64,000 nucleotides of DNA, taken from positions 37,092,312-37,156,311 of the forward strand of contig AP025041.1 in assembly GCA_036186865.1 (NCBI GenBank), in the 5' to 3' direction. The notes beneath the pieces are model-generated. The model saw only the letters and a list, made by a program, of their open reading frames with translations, had not been told where the DNA came from and did no database searches. Below are positions 23,231-33,919 of this stretch, in pieces. A program made the translations under genes and the position numbers. Source of the DNA: Eustoma russellianum (Eukaryota; Streptophyta; Magnoliopsida; Gentianales; Gentianaceae). Every line of letters begins with the position of its first letter. The first letter of the stretch is position 1.

Positions 23231-23285
23231 GTATAATAAACTATGATACAATCGCATAATTCAATCTTTTGCATGATTTGCAAAT

Positions 23286-23610
23286 TAAGGGAGAGGTATA
23301 ATAAGAACATGATTTTAGTTGTTAAGTCATGATTTGAGTTGAATAATATGTTAAGTTTCAATTGATATAAGTTTTGAGCATAGGTTAAGGGGGAGAGTAT
23401 GAGTTAAGGGGGAGCACATATGTTAAAATCGTAAAAACATGAGATTTGAAAGTTTGAAAACACTTGGAATAAAATTGGTGAAAAAATTGGTAATCGGTGA
23501 GGTTTTCAAAATACATCAATAAAATTGGTAGATATGTGATAAACAATTGGTAAAGAGTTGTGACATTAAAATCATGTTAAGTTATTTTAAAATTATCCAA
23601 AAGGGGAGAA
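23286..23610 (+). other. Purine-tract series and polypurine tract of F
   Basis: Runs of AAGGGAGAGG, AAGGGGGAGAG and AAGGGGGAGCA occur near 23286-23415, and AAAAGGGGAGAA at 23599-23610 abuts the LTR. The arrangement matches A and B. Confidence 0.7.
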
Positions 23611-23724
23611 TGTTGAGAAATATGTTTGGATAATTTTGAAGGTCATGATTTTAAGTGGTGAATACTTCAAAATGTCACACATGGTGTTATAAATGATTGA
23701 AAGTTGAAAAAGTGAAGAAAAATG

Positions 23725-23962
23725 ACATCGATCTCTCAGGTTGTTGCACTTCGATCCCTCATATCGATCGATCCATGTAAGGCAGAGAAAAACCAAGACC
23801 TTACTGTGAGACATCGATCTCTAAACCTGAGACACATCGATCAATCGATGTACATCGAACCCTCACTTTGATCGATCGATATAGGTCAGAGACAAACTCT
23901 GAAACTTACTGTGAGACATCGATCTGTGAAGCTGAGACACTTCGATCAATCGATGTCTAGGG
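23725..23962. repeat. ATCGAT-rich tandem repeat in the F LTR
   Basis: A unit of about 105 bp is repeated about twice (matching TTACTGTGAGACATCGATCT at 23801 and the same motif with one change from 23906). Many ATCGAT and ATCGATCGAT palindromes fall inside. It lies in the U3 part, upstream of the TATA box at 25103. Confidence 0.7.
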
Positions 23963-25102
23963 TTTTTAGGAATATTTTTCTAAAATATGATAAAATGGTT
24001 GTTTTCATCTGTATATGATTTATATATGTTCATTATGTTGATATTATGTGTTTTTTGATGACTATAAATGTTTTGTGACTAATGTGCCTTGGAAGTTTCT
24101 ACAACTTACCAAAAAGTGCAAAATTGGTATTTTGAGTTTTGTAAGAACATGATATGGTGGAAATATTTCAAGGACATTATCATCTTATTTGCCATGACAA
24201 AGGTGTCATTATATTTATTTCTGATCATTCGAGTCATTTCTGGAGTTTTCTCTCACTAGGGATATTTTGGTCATTTTACCTTGATGGCAGTTTCGGTATT
24301 CTTACTCAAGGAATCTCTTGAGTATGTTACTATCTTCATTCTGAAGCTCATTTATGATCATCTTGGAGATTTATTGGTGGTTTTCTATTATTTCTCTTAT
24401 TTGATGATATTAGCGACGATAGCGAGATATGTGACGGGTTGTGATGTCACATTCTATTTTCTTGTTGAAGACCCTTATTCATATATCATTGGAGGTTCTT
24501 AATCATCATTTTACAGAGAATCTGAAGGTGTTCTTTTTGTGGAATTCATCACAACATTTAAGGAGAAATTATGGGAATTTAGGTGTTATATGTTGACATA
24601 AACTTGTCAACTATTATTTGTTCATTTCTTTTCATTAAATATGAGTTTGTACACATATATGTGGGGCCAAGAACGTGCATATACAGGTTCCAAATTTTAT
24701 CTATTTTATGAGGTTATGCTAAGTGGACCAACCAACAAGAAGCTAGTTGGCAAAATTGCCAACTTGGAAAATTCAAAAGAGGTGCCAACGGTCATGGATG
24801 AATTTTCAGCAGATTTTTGAGTCAAAAAGCAGCCTTATATACCCTATTATCTTACCAAGGAGTTGAGGGGATAGTGGAGAAGTTATACCATCTTATCTCA
24901 CTATTTTATCTTCACATTTTATTTACTATTTTGAGGTGGAAATTTCGGCCATTACAAGTGCAAAGGTGGACCAATTATGTTGCTTCATTTTGCAATGTAT
25001 ACAAGGTGATTAGATGGCCAACCAATGATGTGAAGACACTTGAGAATTGATGATGAAGATGGTGACATATTGGACTTCTTATCTACAAGGCTCATTTCAC
25101 CC

Positions 25103-25110
25103 TATAAATA
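25103..25110 (+). promoter_or_regulatory. TATA box of the F LTR
   Basis: TATAAATA is followed within about 40 bases by an ACACACAACATTC region and then a pyrimidine-rich leader. This fits the U3-R border roughly 1 kb before the LTR end. Inferred from sequence only. Confidence 0.5.
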
Positions 25111-26123
25111 GAAGGTAAAGGTGAAAAAGAATAACACACAACATTCAAGCAAACTTGAAGATCATTCTTGCTATTCTCTTCTTCTTCATTCAATCTTTGT
25201 GTAGCTAAGGTGTTTCATTTCTTGTTGTTGTAGAGCTACATATGCAAGCCTTCTTGGGTTATATTTGTAAGATTGATTAGCCAAATTTATAAGGCTACAT
25301 CAATAGGTTATAGAGGTGTAGCAACCAAGAGTTGCATAGAGGTGTTCATCCAAGCTTGCATAGGGTTGGTGTTTAACCCAAGGATCAAGCTTGGTTCTAG
25401 TTGTAATTGTGTTCATACCATAGTGTAATCCAAGGAAAGGTGTTCCTTGGGTTTGGAGTAGGTCATATTGATCGAACTAGGATAAATCATAGGTGTTCTT
25501 GTATTCTTTACATTTTTCTGTTTTCTGTCCGTTTTCACTTCAGCTTTCACACAACTTCTCACGTTTTAAAAAATAGAAAAACACTTTCAAAATTCGTGAT
25601 TTTTGGACTGTTAGCTTTCATAGTCTTTCAATCGTGACAAGACAACCGCTGCAATCTGACAAGTTTTGAGAAAACTTAAATTCTGTTTTAATCAAGAACT
25701 GTTTAAGGTCAGGGTCTTTTGGAAACATAAACTAGACATCCTAAGGAGTGTGTTGACATGAATATCAACCTTTTTGGTTGAGTATTCAAAGAGAAACACG
25801 ATTTAAAATTTCAGCAACATTTTGTCCAATTCTATCTAGATTGATCATCTGAATCTTTTTATTTGTTTGAAAGGTCAAACGATGTTATTTTTTTCTAATT
25901 TTTCGAAAGAGTCTTTTTAAGACATCGAAGTTAAGTTCTGCACATTTTCATAATTTTTGGAGTTGTGTACAAGGATTTTTGAATTTTGCAAAAACAGGTT
26001 CTAAATCTGAGGTGGTCTGAGATTCTGTTTTTAAAGGGGATTTTAACCAAGGGCAATAGTGTAATTTCCGCTAACCACTTCACCCCCCTCTAGTGGTGTT
26101 TACTGTAGGTGCACGGTCCAACA

Positions 26124-26487
26124 ATATATAGTTTGCAAACACATAACGAGTACGGGTAAGGTACTTACCTTCTTCTCTTTCTTTCTTTTTTTCTTCTTCC
26201 TTCTCCTTTTCTTCCTTCTCTCTTCCCTCTCACGGTTCACTCTAATTTTTTCCATATGTGTAGCCGTCTAGGGTAAAATAGGGGAAGGGAAGAGGGATTA
26301 TAGCTTATTTAAGCTAATGGGGGTTATGGGGGAAATTATGGGAGTTATAGGGTTTGAGAGTTATGGGAGGAATTTTAGGGTAGTGGAGGTTATGGGCATT
26401 ATTCTCTTTAATTATGTATATTTTTTTCAATAGACTCCATGTAACATATATATATATATACACACATACATACATATATTTTTGCTT
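26124..26487. other. Low-complexity spacer between F and the MULE
   Basis: No gene is seen. It holds a pyrimidine tract (about 26168-26232), several GGGTTATGGG-like purine repeats (about 26300-26400) and an AT/AC/ACAT microsatellite (about 26445-26480). It may be an LTR remnant, but I cannot assign it. Confidence 0.6.
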
Positions 26488-26629
26488 GGATTAATTACAT
26501 TTAACACCCCTCATGTTTAGCACAATCCTCCTTTGCCCCCTTAATGTTTTAAAATACACTAGGTACCTTAATGTTGTTTTAAAGTGGAAAAATGCATTAA
26601 AACGTGACACGTGACATTGAGGCTGACAT
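26488..26629 (+). repeat. Left TIR of the MULE
   Basis: Pairs with the reverse complement of 31713-31858. Shared blocks include ACATTTAACACCCCTCAT, GCATTAAAACGTGACACGTG and CATTGAGGCTGACAT. Confidence 0.9.
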
Positions 26630-27049
26630 TAGGGTGAAATGGCAAAAATGCCTCTGCTGTAGTTGGTGAAATTAATGGCATCAAAGTCTTATTAATGACT
26701 TGGCCACCTAGGATTGTGTAAACAGCAACATCAACACATATTTCTTTCTGATTCACCTCAAACAAATGCGACTGATTTACTACATTGGATTTTCTTCCAT
26801 TGAAGTTACTGGTTGATGATGATGAAGCAACACACGGAAGTAGTTCAGAATTAATCACCAAGAAAACCATTTTGTTTTGCAAGCTAAGGTGAAATCAGAC
26901 CGAACTCTGTCGACTGAGTGTAAGAACTACACACGTTAGTAAAGAAACGTGCTTTATGTTGTTTCAGATGTATTGATACTTTATTTTTTGGTGATGATAC
27001 ATATAGGTTGCATGTGTGGTTGTATGTAAAATGTTGTGAACATGTAGTT

Positions 27050-27335
27050 GATGATGTTCTATTTGGTTGCATGTGTGGTTGGGTGTGGAATTGCTTGACT
27101 TTAGCATGCAAAATTGTTAGTTAACAGGTGTAAGAGCGCTTGCACACTGAAAGTTATAGTTGGTGCGTATGTTAATGTTTAACAATTAATGTGATGATGT
27201 TTTGTTTGGTTGCATGTGTGGTTGGGTGTGAAATTGTTTGACTTGAGCATGCAAAATTGTTATTTAATAGGTGCAAGATCGTATGCACACTGAAAGTTAC
27301 AGCTGGTGTATGGTGATGTTTGACCACTTATGTGA
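27050..27335. repeat. 143-bp tandem duplication inside the MULE
   Basis: Two units start at about 27050 and 27193 and share TTTGGTTGCATGTGTGGTTG and AGCATGCAAAATTGTTA. It lies upstream of the transposase. Confidence 0.75.
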
Positions 27336-27849
27336 CGATCATGGTCTACTGTTTCAGCAAAGGGATTGGCAACTATTGTGTATACGCATATTAAATATGG
27401 ACATACATGAAGAATCTAGTGCAGTGGGCATGTTACCAGCAAATGAAGATGGTTCTGGTAGTGGGAAGAAAGTGGATGCAAGTCAGTTAATTCCCATAAA
27501 AAGGAAGAGTTGGCAGAGAACCCCACGAAGGAAAAGACCATTCTAACCAAGGACAAATCAGTAAATTTACACCCAAGTAGAACCGATAAGGCCAAACCTC
27601 TACAAATGTGTCTCATTCAGCTCCAAGGCCATCAGATGTCCAGTCTGATATAGTTGAGAAAATCTCAGGCCAAGAAACACAAGTTTCACCTTTTGAAGCT
27701 GTTGGTTCTCATAATCTAGCTCTTGTTGGTCCATCTCAGAATGTAGAGCCTAGTGGTACGTATGAGGGACTAGAATGGATACTTGATGATGACATTTTCC
27801 GTGATTTTCCAGGGAGACACAACCAAGATGAAAGGAAGCAAGTGCACTA

Positions 27850-29830
27850 CTTGGTATCAGGGACAGGGAACTAGATCCAATTGAAACTGAATTAGAAAGG
27901 CAAGAACATGTACTTGCATCTGTAGTAGAAAGTCATGAAGAGGGTGGTCAATCTGAGATTGAAAGCATACATGTTGGTAATTGGATTGAAGCAGTGGAGG
28001 ATAAGCTTGCATTTTTCCACAGTGATCCAGAAAAGATAAATGAATACTGTGCCTTTGATTTCAAAGATGAGTTTAGTAAACTTGAATTTGATTTGAGAGT
28101 AGGCCAGCAGTTTGCATCTGTTGCAAAATTTAGAGAGGCTCTAATTGAGTGGAATGTTAGAAAAGGATACAAAATAAGATATCATAAAAATGAGGCCACA
28201 AGGGTCATTGCCTCATGTAATAAGGGATGTAATTGGAGGATCCATGCTTCTGTTATAGGCCATGACTCTACATTCATGATAAAGCCTTGAAAGGAGAACA
28301 CAGCTGTGGTAGGAATTACAAAAACAAGCTTTGTACTTTTAGATATCTTAGCAAAAGATACAAGGATCAGTTCATGGACAATCCAGAATTCAGCATCAAG
28401 GGTCTTACACATTAAGCTAGGAGAGATTTAATGGTGAATGTGAGTAAGACACAGTTGTATAAAGCAAAGAAAAAGGCAAAGGAGGACATTGTAAGTATGT
28501 CAAGGGTGGAGTACTCACACTATGGGATTATACTAAAAAGATTAGGAAGACAAACCCTGGGAGTGAAGTGAGGATTAAAAGCATAATACTTGATAAGACC
28601 TCACCATCAAATTTCGAAAGGTTGTTTGTGTGTTTCAATGCCTGTAGACTTGGTTTTATTAATGGTTGCAGGCTCGTTATTAGGGTGGATGGATTTTTCT
28701 TGAAAGGCACCATGAAAGAGCAGTTGTAGAGTGCAGTTGAAAGTGATGGTAATGATAACATTTTCCCATTGCTGTTTGTGCGGCATAGGCTGAGAACTTT
28801 AGTAGCTGGAAGTGGTTCTTAGAACACCTTAGTGAATGCATAGGTCAGATGCCTGATAGACTGCAATACACCATAATTTCAGATGGGCAAAAGGGATTAG
28901 TACATGCTGTTAACACTGTCTTTTCCACATGTGAGCAAAGGTTTTGTGTAAGACACATGTTCTAGAATTTCAAGGGTAAGTACAATGTTAAGGATCTTGG
29001 TAATGCTCTGTGGGCTTGTGCAACTGCCTCACATCTTGCTGATTTCAATAGGCACATGGAACATCTTACAAGGCTTAATGAAGAAGCTGCCAGCTGGTTG
29101 AACAATATTCCATCAAATATCTGGTCAAAAGCTTTTTTTCTTTTATCAGTAAGTGTGATATGTGGGTGAACAATTTGTCGGAGTCATCCAATGCTAGCAT
29201 TTTACCAGCAAGAGAGGTGCCAATCATTAGCATGCTTGAGTACATTAGAAAGCAAACAATGGCCGGAATGCAATGCAAAAGGACAAGAATCACATCATAT
29301 GATGGATTATATTGCCCAGATCTGGTGGCAAAGTTGGTGAAGGTAAAGGCAAGGAGTAGAAACTGCATTGCCTTAATGTTAGATTCGAAACTATTTGAAG
29401 TTGACACTGGGTCTGGTAGTTATGTAGTTAATCTTGATACAAAAGAGTGTACCTACAGGACGTTTCAGATGGTTGGTTACCAATGTAGACATGCCATTGC
29501 TGCAATACAGGTTGAGAGGGGATGTATCTATGATTATGTGCGAGAGTTTTATTCAAGAGTAATGTATGTCTAGACCTATGCACCAGTTCTGTATCCAATA
29601 CCATCAAGTAATTACTGGGATCAAACTTACCTAGCCCCAATTAAACCCCCTGAAGTCATGAAACAAAGTGGCAGACCAAAGAAACAAAGGAAGAGGACTC
29701 ATGAGGAGTTTAAGAGTCATGAAAGGACTACAAAGAAGGGAATGGACAACCACTGCACTAGCTGTAAGCAGAAAGGCCACAACATCAAGTCATGTAAAGC
29801 TCCTATCCATCCATCATCCAAGTCAAAAAA
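27850..29830 (+). pseudogene. MULE transposase (MuDR type), broken
   Basis: Mobilises the element by TIR binding and DDE-type cutting in the nucleus. Blocks in order are: an acidic leader (from about 27850); the MuDR N-terminal domain (28090-28290) with FREALIEWNVRKGYKIRY and CNKGCNWRIHAS; the catalytic MULE domain with RVDGFFLKGT (Asp codon 28688) and IISDGQKGL (Asp codon 28882), then WLNNIP; a block with NNLSESSNASIL (29165); a SWIM finger CTYRTFQMVGYQCRHAIAAI (29448-29507); GRPKKQRKR (29676); and a CCHC knuckle CTSCKQKGHNIKSC (29755-29797). Stops occur near 28288, 28728, 28963 and 29571, with frameshifts near 28780 and 29155. Small upstream ORFs at 27271-27546 and 27608-27874 may be decayed N-terminal exons. 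Confidence 0.88.
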
Positions 29831-29833
29831 GGT

Positions 29834-30240
29834 AACCAGTTATTTCTTGGAACCATTTCTTTTTCCCTTGGCATTGTTATCAAGCATTCTGTTTGTTTAT
29901 AATGTAGAGACACAGGGCAAACCAGTCTGCTACAACATCAAGGCCTACCTCATCACAAGTGTCACAAAAGGATCAACTCCACCTTCATCCCATCTAGAGG
30001 CCATGTGGTGTAGGAGTGACAGTAGTTATCTAGTGTTAGGTGATAACTTTTATTTTCATACTTGATATGTAATATTTTGGTAGGGAGACTGAATATGTAG
30101 TATTTTAGAAGAAAGACTGACTAGGTAATTTTTAGGAAGCAAGATTATTATGTAATATTTCGGCATCCTGGATGGTTATGTAATTTTTTGGCAGCTTGGT
30201 GTTTTGTTGTATTCCAGGTATGTATTGCACAATCCTCTAT
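29834..30240. other. 3' part of the transposase region, no clear gene
   Basis: The reading frame from 29658 stays open to 30065, but the last part shows no recognisable domain and probably includes 3' untranslated or intron sequence. Short repeats of TATGTAATATTT-like units occur at 30065-30190. Confidence 0.4.
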
Positions 30241-30870
30241 GACAGGGGATCGTTGCAAGTTGAGTGTGGCATTGGCATTGGCAATGACATTGACATTGCA
30301 CGTTGAAAATGGCATTGGCACGTTGACATTGGTATTGGCATGTTTACAGTGGCATTGACACGTTGAGAATGGCATTGGAAAGGTCAATGACATTGTCACT
30401 GCACAGTTGACAATGGCATTGGCATTGCCAATGACATTGTCATTGCACACTGACATTGGCATTAGCGTTGACATTGCCATTGGGTAGTGGACATTGCCAT
30501 TGGCATTTGCACGTTGACAGTGGTAGTGGCATTTGCATGTTGATAGCGGTATTGGCACGTTGACATTGGCATTGGCATGTTGATGGTGGCATTAGCAAGC
30601 CAATGACACTGTCACTACACAGTTGGCATTGGCAATGTCATTGCCACTGACATTGTCAATGTGCAACGTACATTCACATTTGCATTAACCTTGCACTTTG
30701 GCATTTGCTGTGACATTGTCATTACACGGTGACATTGTCATTGGCATTGCCAATGACATCGTCATGGCGTAGTTGGCATTGACATCGTTAATGCCAATGA
30801 CATTGCACAACGACATTGGCATTGGACTTGCCAATGACATTGTGTATTGCACATTGGCATCGCACATAGG
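30241..30870. repeat. TTGGCA/TGACAT minisatellite in the MULE
   Basis: About 630 bases are built from irregular six-base steps (TTGGCA, TTGACA, ATGACA, CACGTTG). Longer higher-order units are marked by CACGTTGACATTGG- and CAATGACATTG-like strings. All apparent ORFs here are repeat translations rich in Asn, Ala, Met and Pro. Confidence 0.85.
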
Positions 30871-31125
30871 CATTGCAAGCTTGCATTGCATCTTGCCGCT
30901 AATTACACATTTAGGTTGCACATTTTCACACATCAACATAGTCACCAACACACTAAACATCCAAACATTTCATTTCATTTCGTCATTAAAAGTCACACTA
31001 TTACATCTAGTGGGCCTAACAACACTACAATGTACCACTGCTACTTATGCAACATTGCCACAAACATAGAAAACAAAGCTACCATCTATGCACTCACACA
31101 ACATTATCCACATATACATCATGTT

Positions 31126-31464
31126 TTATTGCATCATTCTCATTTCTCTATTACATCCATATAACTTGATCTTCTCTCTGCTGCTTTTGCTTTTGTAGAT
31201 TACATTTGGATCCCTTATAGTGTCTTCCCTGTTTATTGGATTGCACCAATCCCAGAAATCACACTTGCTAATCTCACAGTTGAAATAAAGCATGCGTTTG
31301 GAAGGTCTTGCATGCTTCACAATCTTCAAGTCAGCATCCTTACGACATTTGCATACTCTATACTCAAATCTGAGATCCTGAGCTCCCCCTTCCAGGTATC
31401 CCCCGTGTCTGTTTGATGAAGGTCTATCCATGGCTGACTTGAATGTTTTGAAAGCTAAGTGCAT
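31126..31464 (-). CDS. GRF-type zinc-finger ORF of the MULE
   Basis: A 112-codon ORF on the minus strand, intact, starting at the ATG at 31464 about 250 bases inside the right TIR. Residues about 38-76 read like a GRF zinc finger: CKC near residue 38, then YFNC and KCDFWDW. GRF fingers bind single-stranded nucleic acid in other proteins. The tail is basic. It is convergent with the transposase, which recalls maize MuDR with mudrA and mudrB transcribed from opposite TIRs; the GRF protein is not a known mudrB homologue. It could also be a captured host fragment. The antisense leader between it and the TIR has no clear extra exon. Confidence 0.6.
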   Translation of the reverse strand: MHLAFKTFKSAMDRPSSNRHGGYLEGGAQDLRFEYRVCKCRKDADLKIVKHARPSKRMLYFNCEISKCDFWDWCNPINREDTIRDPNVIYKSKSSREKIKLYGCNREMRMMQ

Positions 31465-31712
31465 TGTCTTGTATCTTGAAGCTGGCAGCTGCTCCTTGTA
31501 GAAGGGAAGAAGATGAATGCGTGTTGTTTGCTTCGGAAGAACTCACAACAACAGAGAAGAAGAGAAGAAGAGCTACATAGAAGAAGAGAAGAAGAGTAGG
31601 AGAGAAAGAGGTGATGTATTTGTTTGCTGCAGCCTTTTTTATTATTGTAGGGGAGGGGCATATTAGTCCATTTTGTGTAAAATTATGGAGGGAGTGAAGA
31701 TATGACCTTTGT

Positions 31713-31858
31713 ATGTCAGCCTCAATGCCACGTGTCACGTTTTAATGCAATTTTCCACTTTAACCCAAATATTAATGTACCTAAGGGTGTATTTTAAAAT
31801 ATTAGGTGTGTAAAGGGGAATTATGACAAAAATGAGGGGTGTTAAATGTAATTAACCC
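31713..31858 (-). repeat. Right TIR of the MULE
   Basis: Reverse complement of the left TIR, with scattered mismatches and a few small gaps. It ends ATGTAATTAACCC. Confidence 0.9.
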
Positions 31859-31989
31859 TATATTCTTTTAAACATCCGGTTACAACAGTCTCTCATATGG
31901 CGCCTCCCACCCCACAAGTTTTTCAATACACGCGTCAGACTCCATTTAAGCGGCTGCATTTGGCTTCACTTCTGGACTGACGAATTTCC

Positions 31990-32893
31990 AACTTCAATTT
32001 ACCGCGTTGTGTTTTTGGCTATTTTGGTACCATTGATCGACATTCACCAAGTGTATAATGCAGGTTTGATTTGCTCAATAGCGTGTCCTGGGTTTCAGGC
32101 TTTACTGTCAAAGATTGTCCCTGTGTATGCTTTCAGATACACTAGCAGATCAACCATGAAGCTATTATGTGGAGGAGACCTTCAATATACTGTTCATTTG
32201 CCGTCATCCACCATTGCATGCGGTAGGTTTTAGGAGGAATTGGTCTTGGATGATGCCATTCTAGGATAATGGCATATTTGTCCCAAATTAGCTGAATTTC
32301 TGGGTATTGCAGTAGGACGTGATCTATATTGCTTTGAGAAAGTTAGCAAAAGGGCATCTACTATGCAGTATGCATATGAACTTTATTAGGTTGTCCTAAA
32401 TCGGTATGACACCATGGTAAATTTACCATAGAAAGTGTTTGGCTGTATCGTTTTGAGTACATTTCCAAACAAACTTGTGCAGTGCAAGGATGTCTTAGCA
32501 TTTCAACGGTCTTCATAGGATTGTTTGAGTGTGAAAATCCCTAGTGAGGAGGTGGACCGTATTAGGCCATCTGTTTCTTGTGTACATCTAGCACAACAGA
32601 AGTCATGAATGGAGCATATTCTCTTCCATTATGTTGAATCATAGATTTTAGCAGCAAAGTCATCTCTGCGTCCATGCCGTTGATGCGTGTACAAGCTTCA
32701 AAGGTTGGATTTAGTACGGTAGTTAAACCATACCTTACATGTGTAGGCCTATCGGAGAGTTTCCAAACTTCTAATTCCAAGTCCCCCTTCCTATGTTGCG
32801 TAGCTTAGTGCATCCCATGTAACCCAATGGTGTTTGGAGGAAGGGGGAAGACGGCGAAAAAATTCTGGTGTTCTTCTTGTTCAATGAACTTAC
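31990..32893 (-). pseudogene. L1-type LINE fragment (C-terminal half), cut by C
   Basis: On the minus strand, from 32893 leftward, the LINE reads SLNKKNTRIF, then (after a frameshift in a C-rich run) KHHWVTWDALSYAT and EGGLGIRSL (about 32760-32830), the hallmark after the L1 RT thumb. A region with SSLGIFTLKQSY (about 32530) and HGVIPI, then SRCPF (32310-32410), matches the zinc-binding reverse-transcriptase domain. It contains many stops. It is the continuation of the LINE that ends at 20256. No poly(A) end is obvious near 31990; the left limit is approximate. Confidence 0.8.
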
Positions 32894-33523
32894 TGTTGGA
32901 GAAAATTAAAGGAAATGAGTTTGCCAAGTTGCAAACCTTGGTTAGCAACATACTTTGAGGTTAATTATAATTAGTTTTCATTAATAATAAGTAGAAACTA
33001 ATGAACCCTTAATTATCTACGTAACGAGTAGTTGATTTTAGACTTTAGAATCTCTCAATTACGATACTGGGTGAATGAGAAATTAATGTTCAAAGTAAGA
33101 GTAAAATAGGTTGAAAATTGGCAAAAGTGATGATGTGGCCTCCTTAGGGAGAAACACATTATAACTTTGAGGAAATCCCATATTGCACAAATGAAGTGAG
33201 TTAGTCGCCATATATAGTGCAAGAATGGTCACTTTAGATGTGCTCTTAGGGCATGAGAAGTTTTGACCGGAGAGAAGACCTATAAGATTGCCACATGCGC
33301 ACGGCTGCTGCCACCCGCCCGTCCCGCCGCTCGGCTCGGCTCGTGCCCGTGCTGGTTATGGGCTTGGGCCGGTTCCTATTTTTTTGGAGAAAATTTTTTT
33401 GGCCTGTGGATTAATTATTTGTAAAAGGCTATAGGCCGAGCCGCGCAGCGGCCTGTTGAAAAGTCTCTGAGCAGTCCAGTCCGGTCATCTGGTCCGGTCC
33501 ATAGGTTTTTCCCTACCGTTGTT

Positions 33524-33723
33524 AAGATCAAACGATTCGTCCATTTTGATCTAACGGTGTCAGTTACGGTATCGGTTTTGATCCAACGGCTGTAGTTCAA
33601 AACTGACCAAACCGCCTACGGATAAGATCAAACGGTTCGTCTGGTTTGATCTAGCGCTGTAGGTTAGGTGTCGGTTTTGATCCAACCATTGTAGTTCAAA
33701 CTGACCTAACCGTCTAACAACTT
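33524..33723. repeat. 100-bp tandem repeat in the C LTR
   Basis: Two units start AAGATCAAACGATTCGTCC and AAGATCAAACGGTTCGTC at 33524 and 33624. Each contains GGTTTTGATCCAAC and GTAGTTCAAA. GATCAAA and its complement TTTGATC recur, giving short dyads. It lies upstream of the TATA box. Confidence 0.75.
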
Positions 33724-33911
33724 GTGGTTTTCCTGCGTCGCCTAAGGATTGATCCTGCAATGTAGTTTTCATACAACGGATGTGGATTAACCGTCCAAAA
33801 ACTGCTCAAAAAATGTTAGTTCGGTTTTGATCCGATGGCTCTGGTTGATATGCTGTTTTGATTTGACGTTCACAGATTAATCTGCTCAACCAATTTTTCA
33901 ACCGACTCCTC

Positions 33912-33919
33912 TATATAAA
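33912..33919 (+). promoter_or_regulatory. TATA box of the C 5' LTR
   Basis: TATATAAA is followed by CCGGGCCTTAG and a CACACACAACC start-like region. The position, about 310 bases before the LTR end, fits the U3-R border. Confidence 0.55.

Larger units (their letters stand above)
21940..26123 (+). mobile_element. 5'-truncated copia element F, related to A and B
   Basis: Starts abruptly inside reverse transcriptase (REGIDYEETFAPVAR) and continues to a complete 3' LTR. The 5' LTR, gag, protease and integrase are missing. Protein blocks are close to those of A and B (shared YVDDIIFGST, MSMVGELNYFLGLQIK), but the LTR differs except for a conserved U5-like block near 25420-25490. Confidence 0.85.
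23611..26123 (+). repeat. 3' LTR of F
   Basis: 2513 bp, TGTTGAGA...GGTCCAACA. The start is fixed by the adjacent polypurine tract, and the end by the CA terminus after a block (CACTTCACCCCCCTCTAGTG) that resembles the LTR ends of A, B and G. There is no second LTR in the window to confirm it. Confidence 0.75.
26488..31858 (+). mobile_element. Mutator-like DNA transposon (MULE) with long TIRs
   Basis: A 5371-bp element bounded by inverted repeats of about 142-146 bp that begin GG(A/G)TTAATTACATTTAACA. The transposase lies on the plus strand and a second ORF lies convergently on the minus strand. The nine bases outside the ends (TTTTTGCTT and TATATTCTT) match at 6 of 9, compatible with a decayed 9-bp Mutator target duplication. 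The 3' half contains a long TTGGCA/TGACAT minisatellite. The transposase is broken. Confidence 0.85.

Noticed and set aside
26568..26882. 104-codon minus-strand ORF in the left part of the MULE
   Set aside because: Starts inside the MULE and runs into the TIR; no domain and opposite to the transposase.
30148..31164. Several ORFs of 91-136 codons rich in Asn, Met, Ala and His
   Set aside because: Translations of the TTGGCA/TGACAT minisatellite and the spacer next to it.
31424..31738. 104-codon minus-strand ORF with a hydrophobic stretch next to the right TIR
   Set aside because: Different frame from the GRF ORF, overlaps the TIR, and the hydrophobic run comes from CTTCTT-type low complexity. 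It may be the leader of the GRF transcript.
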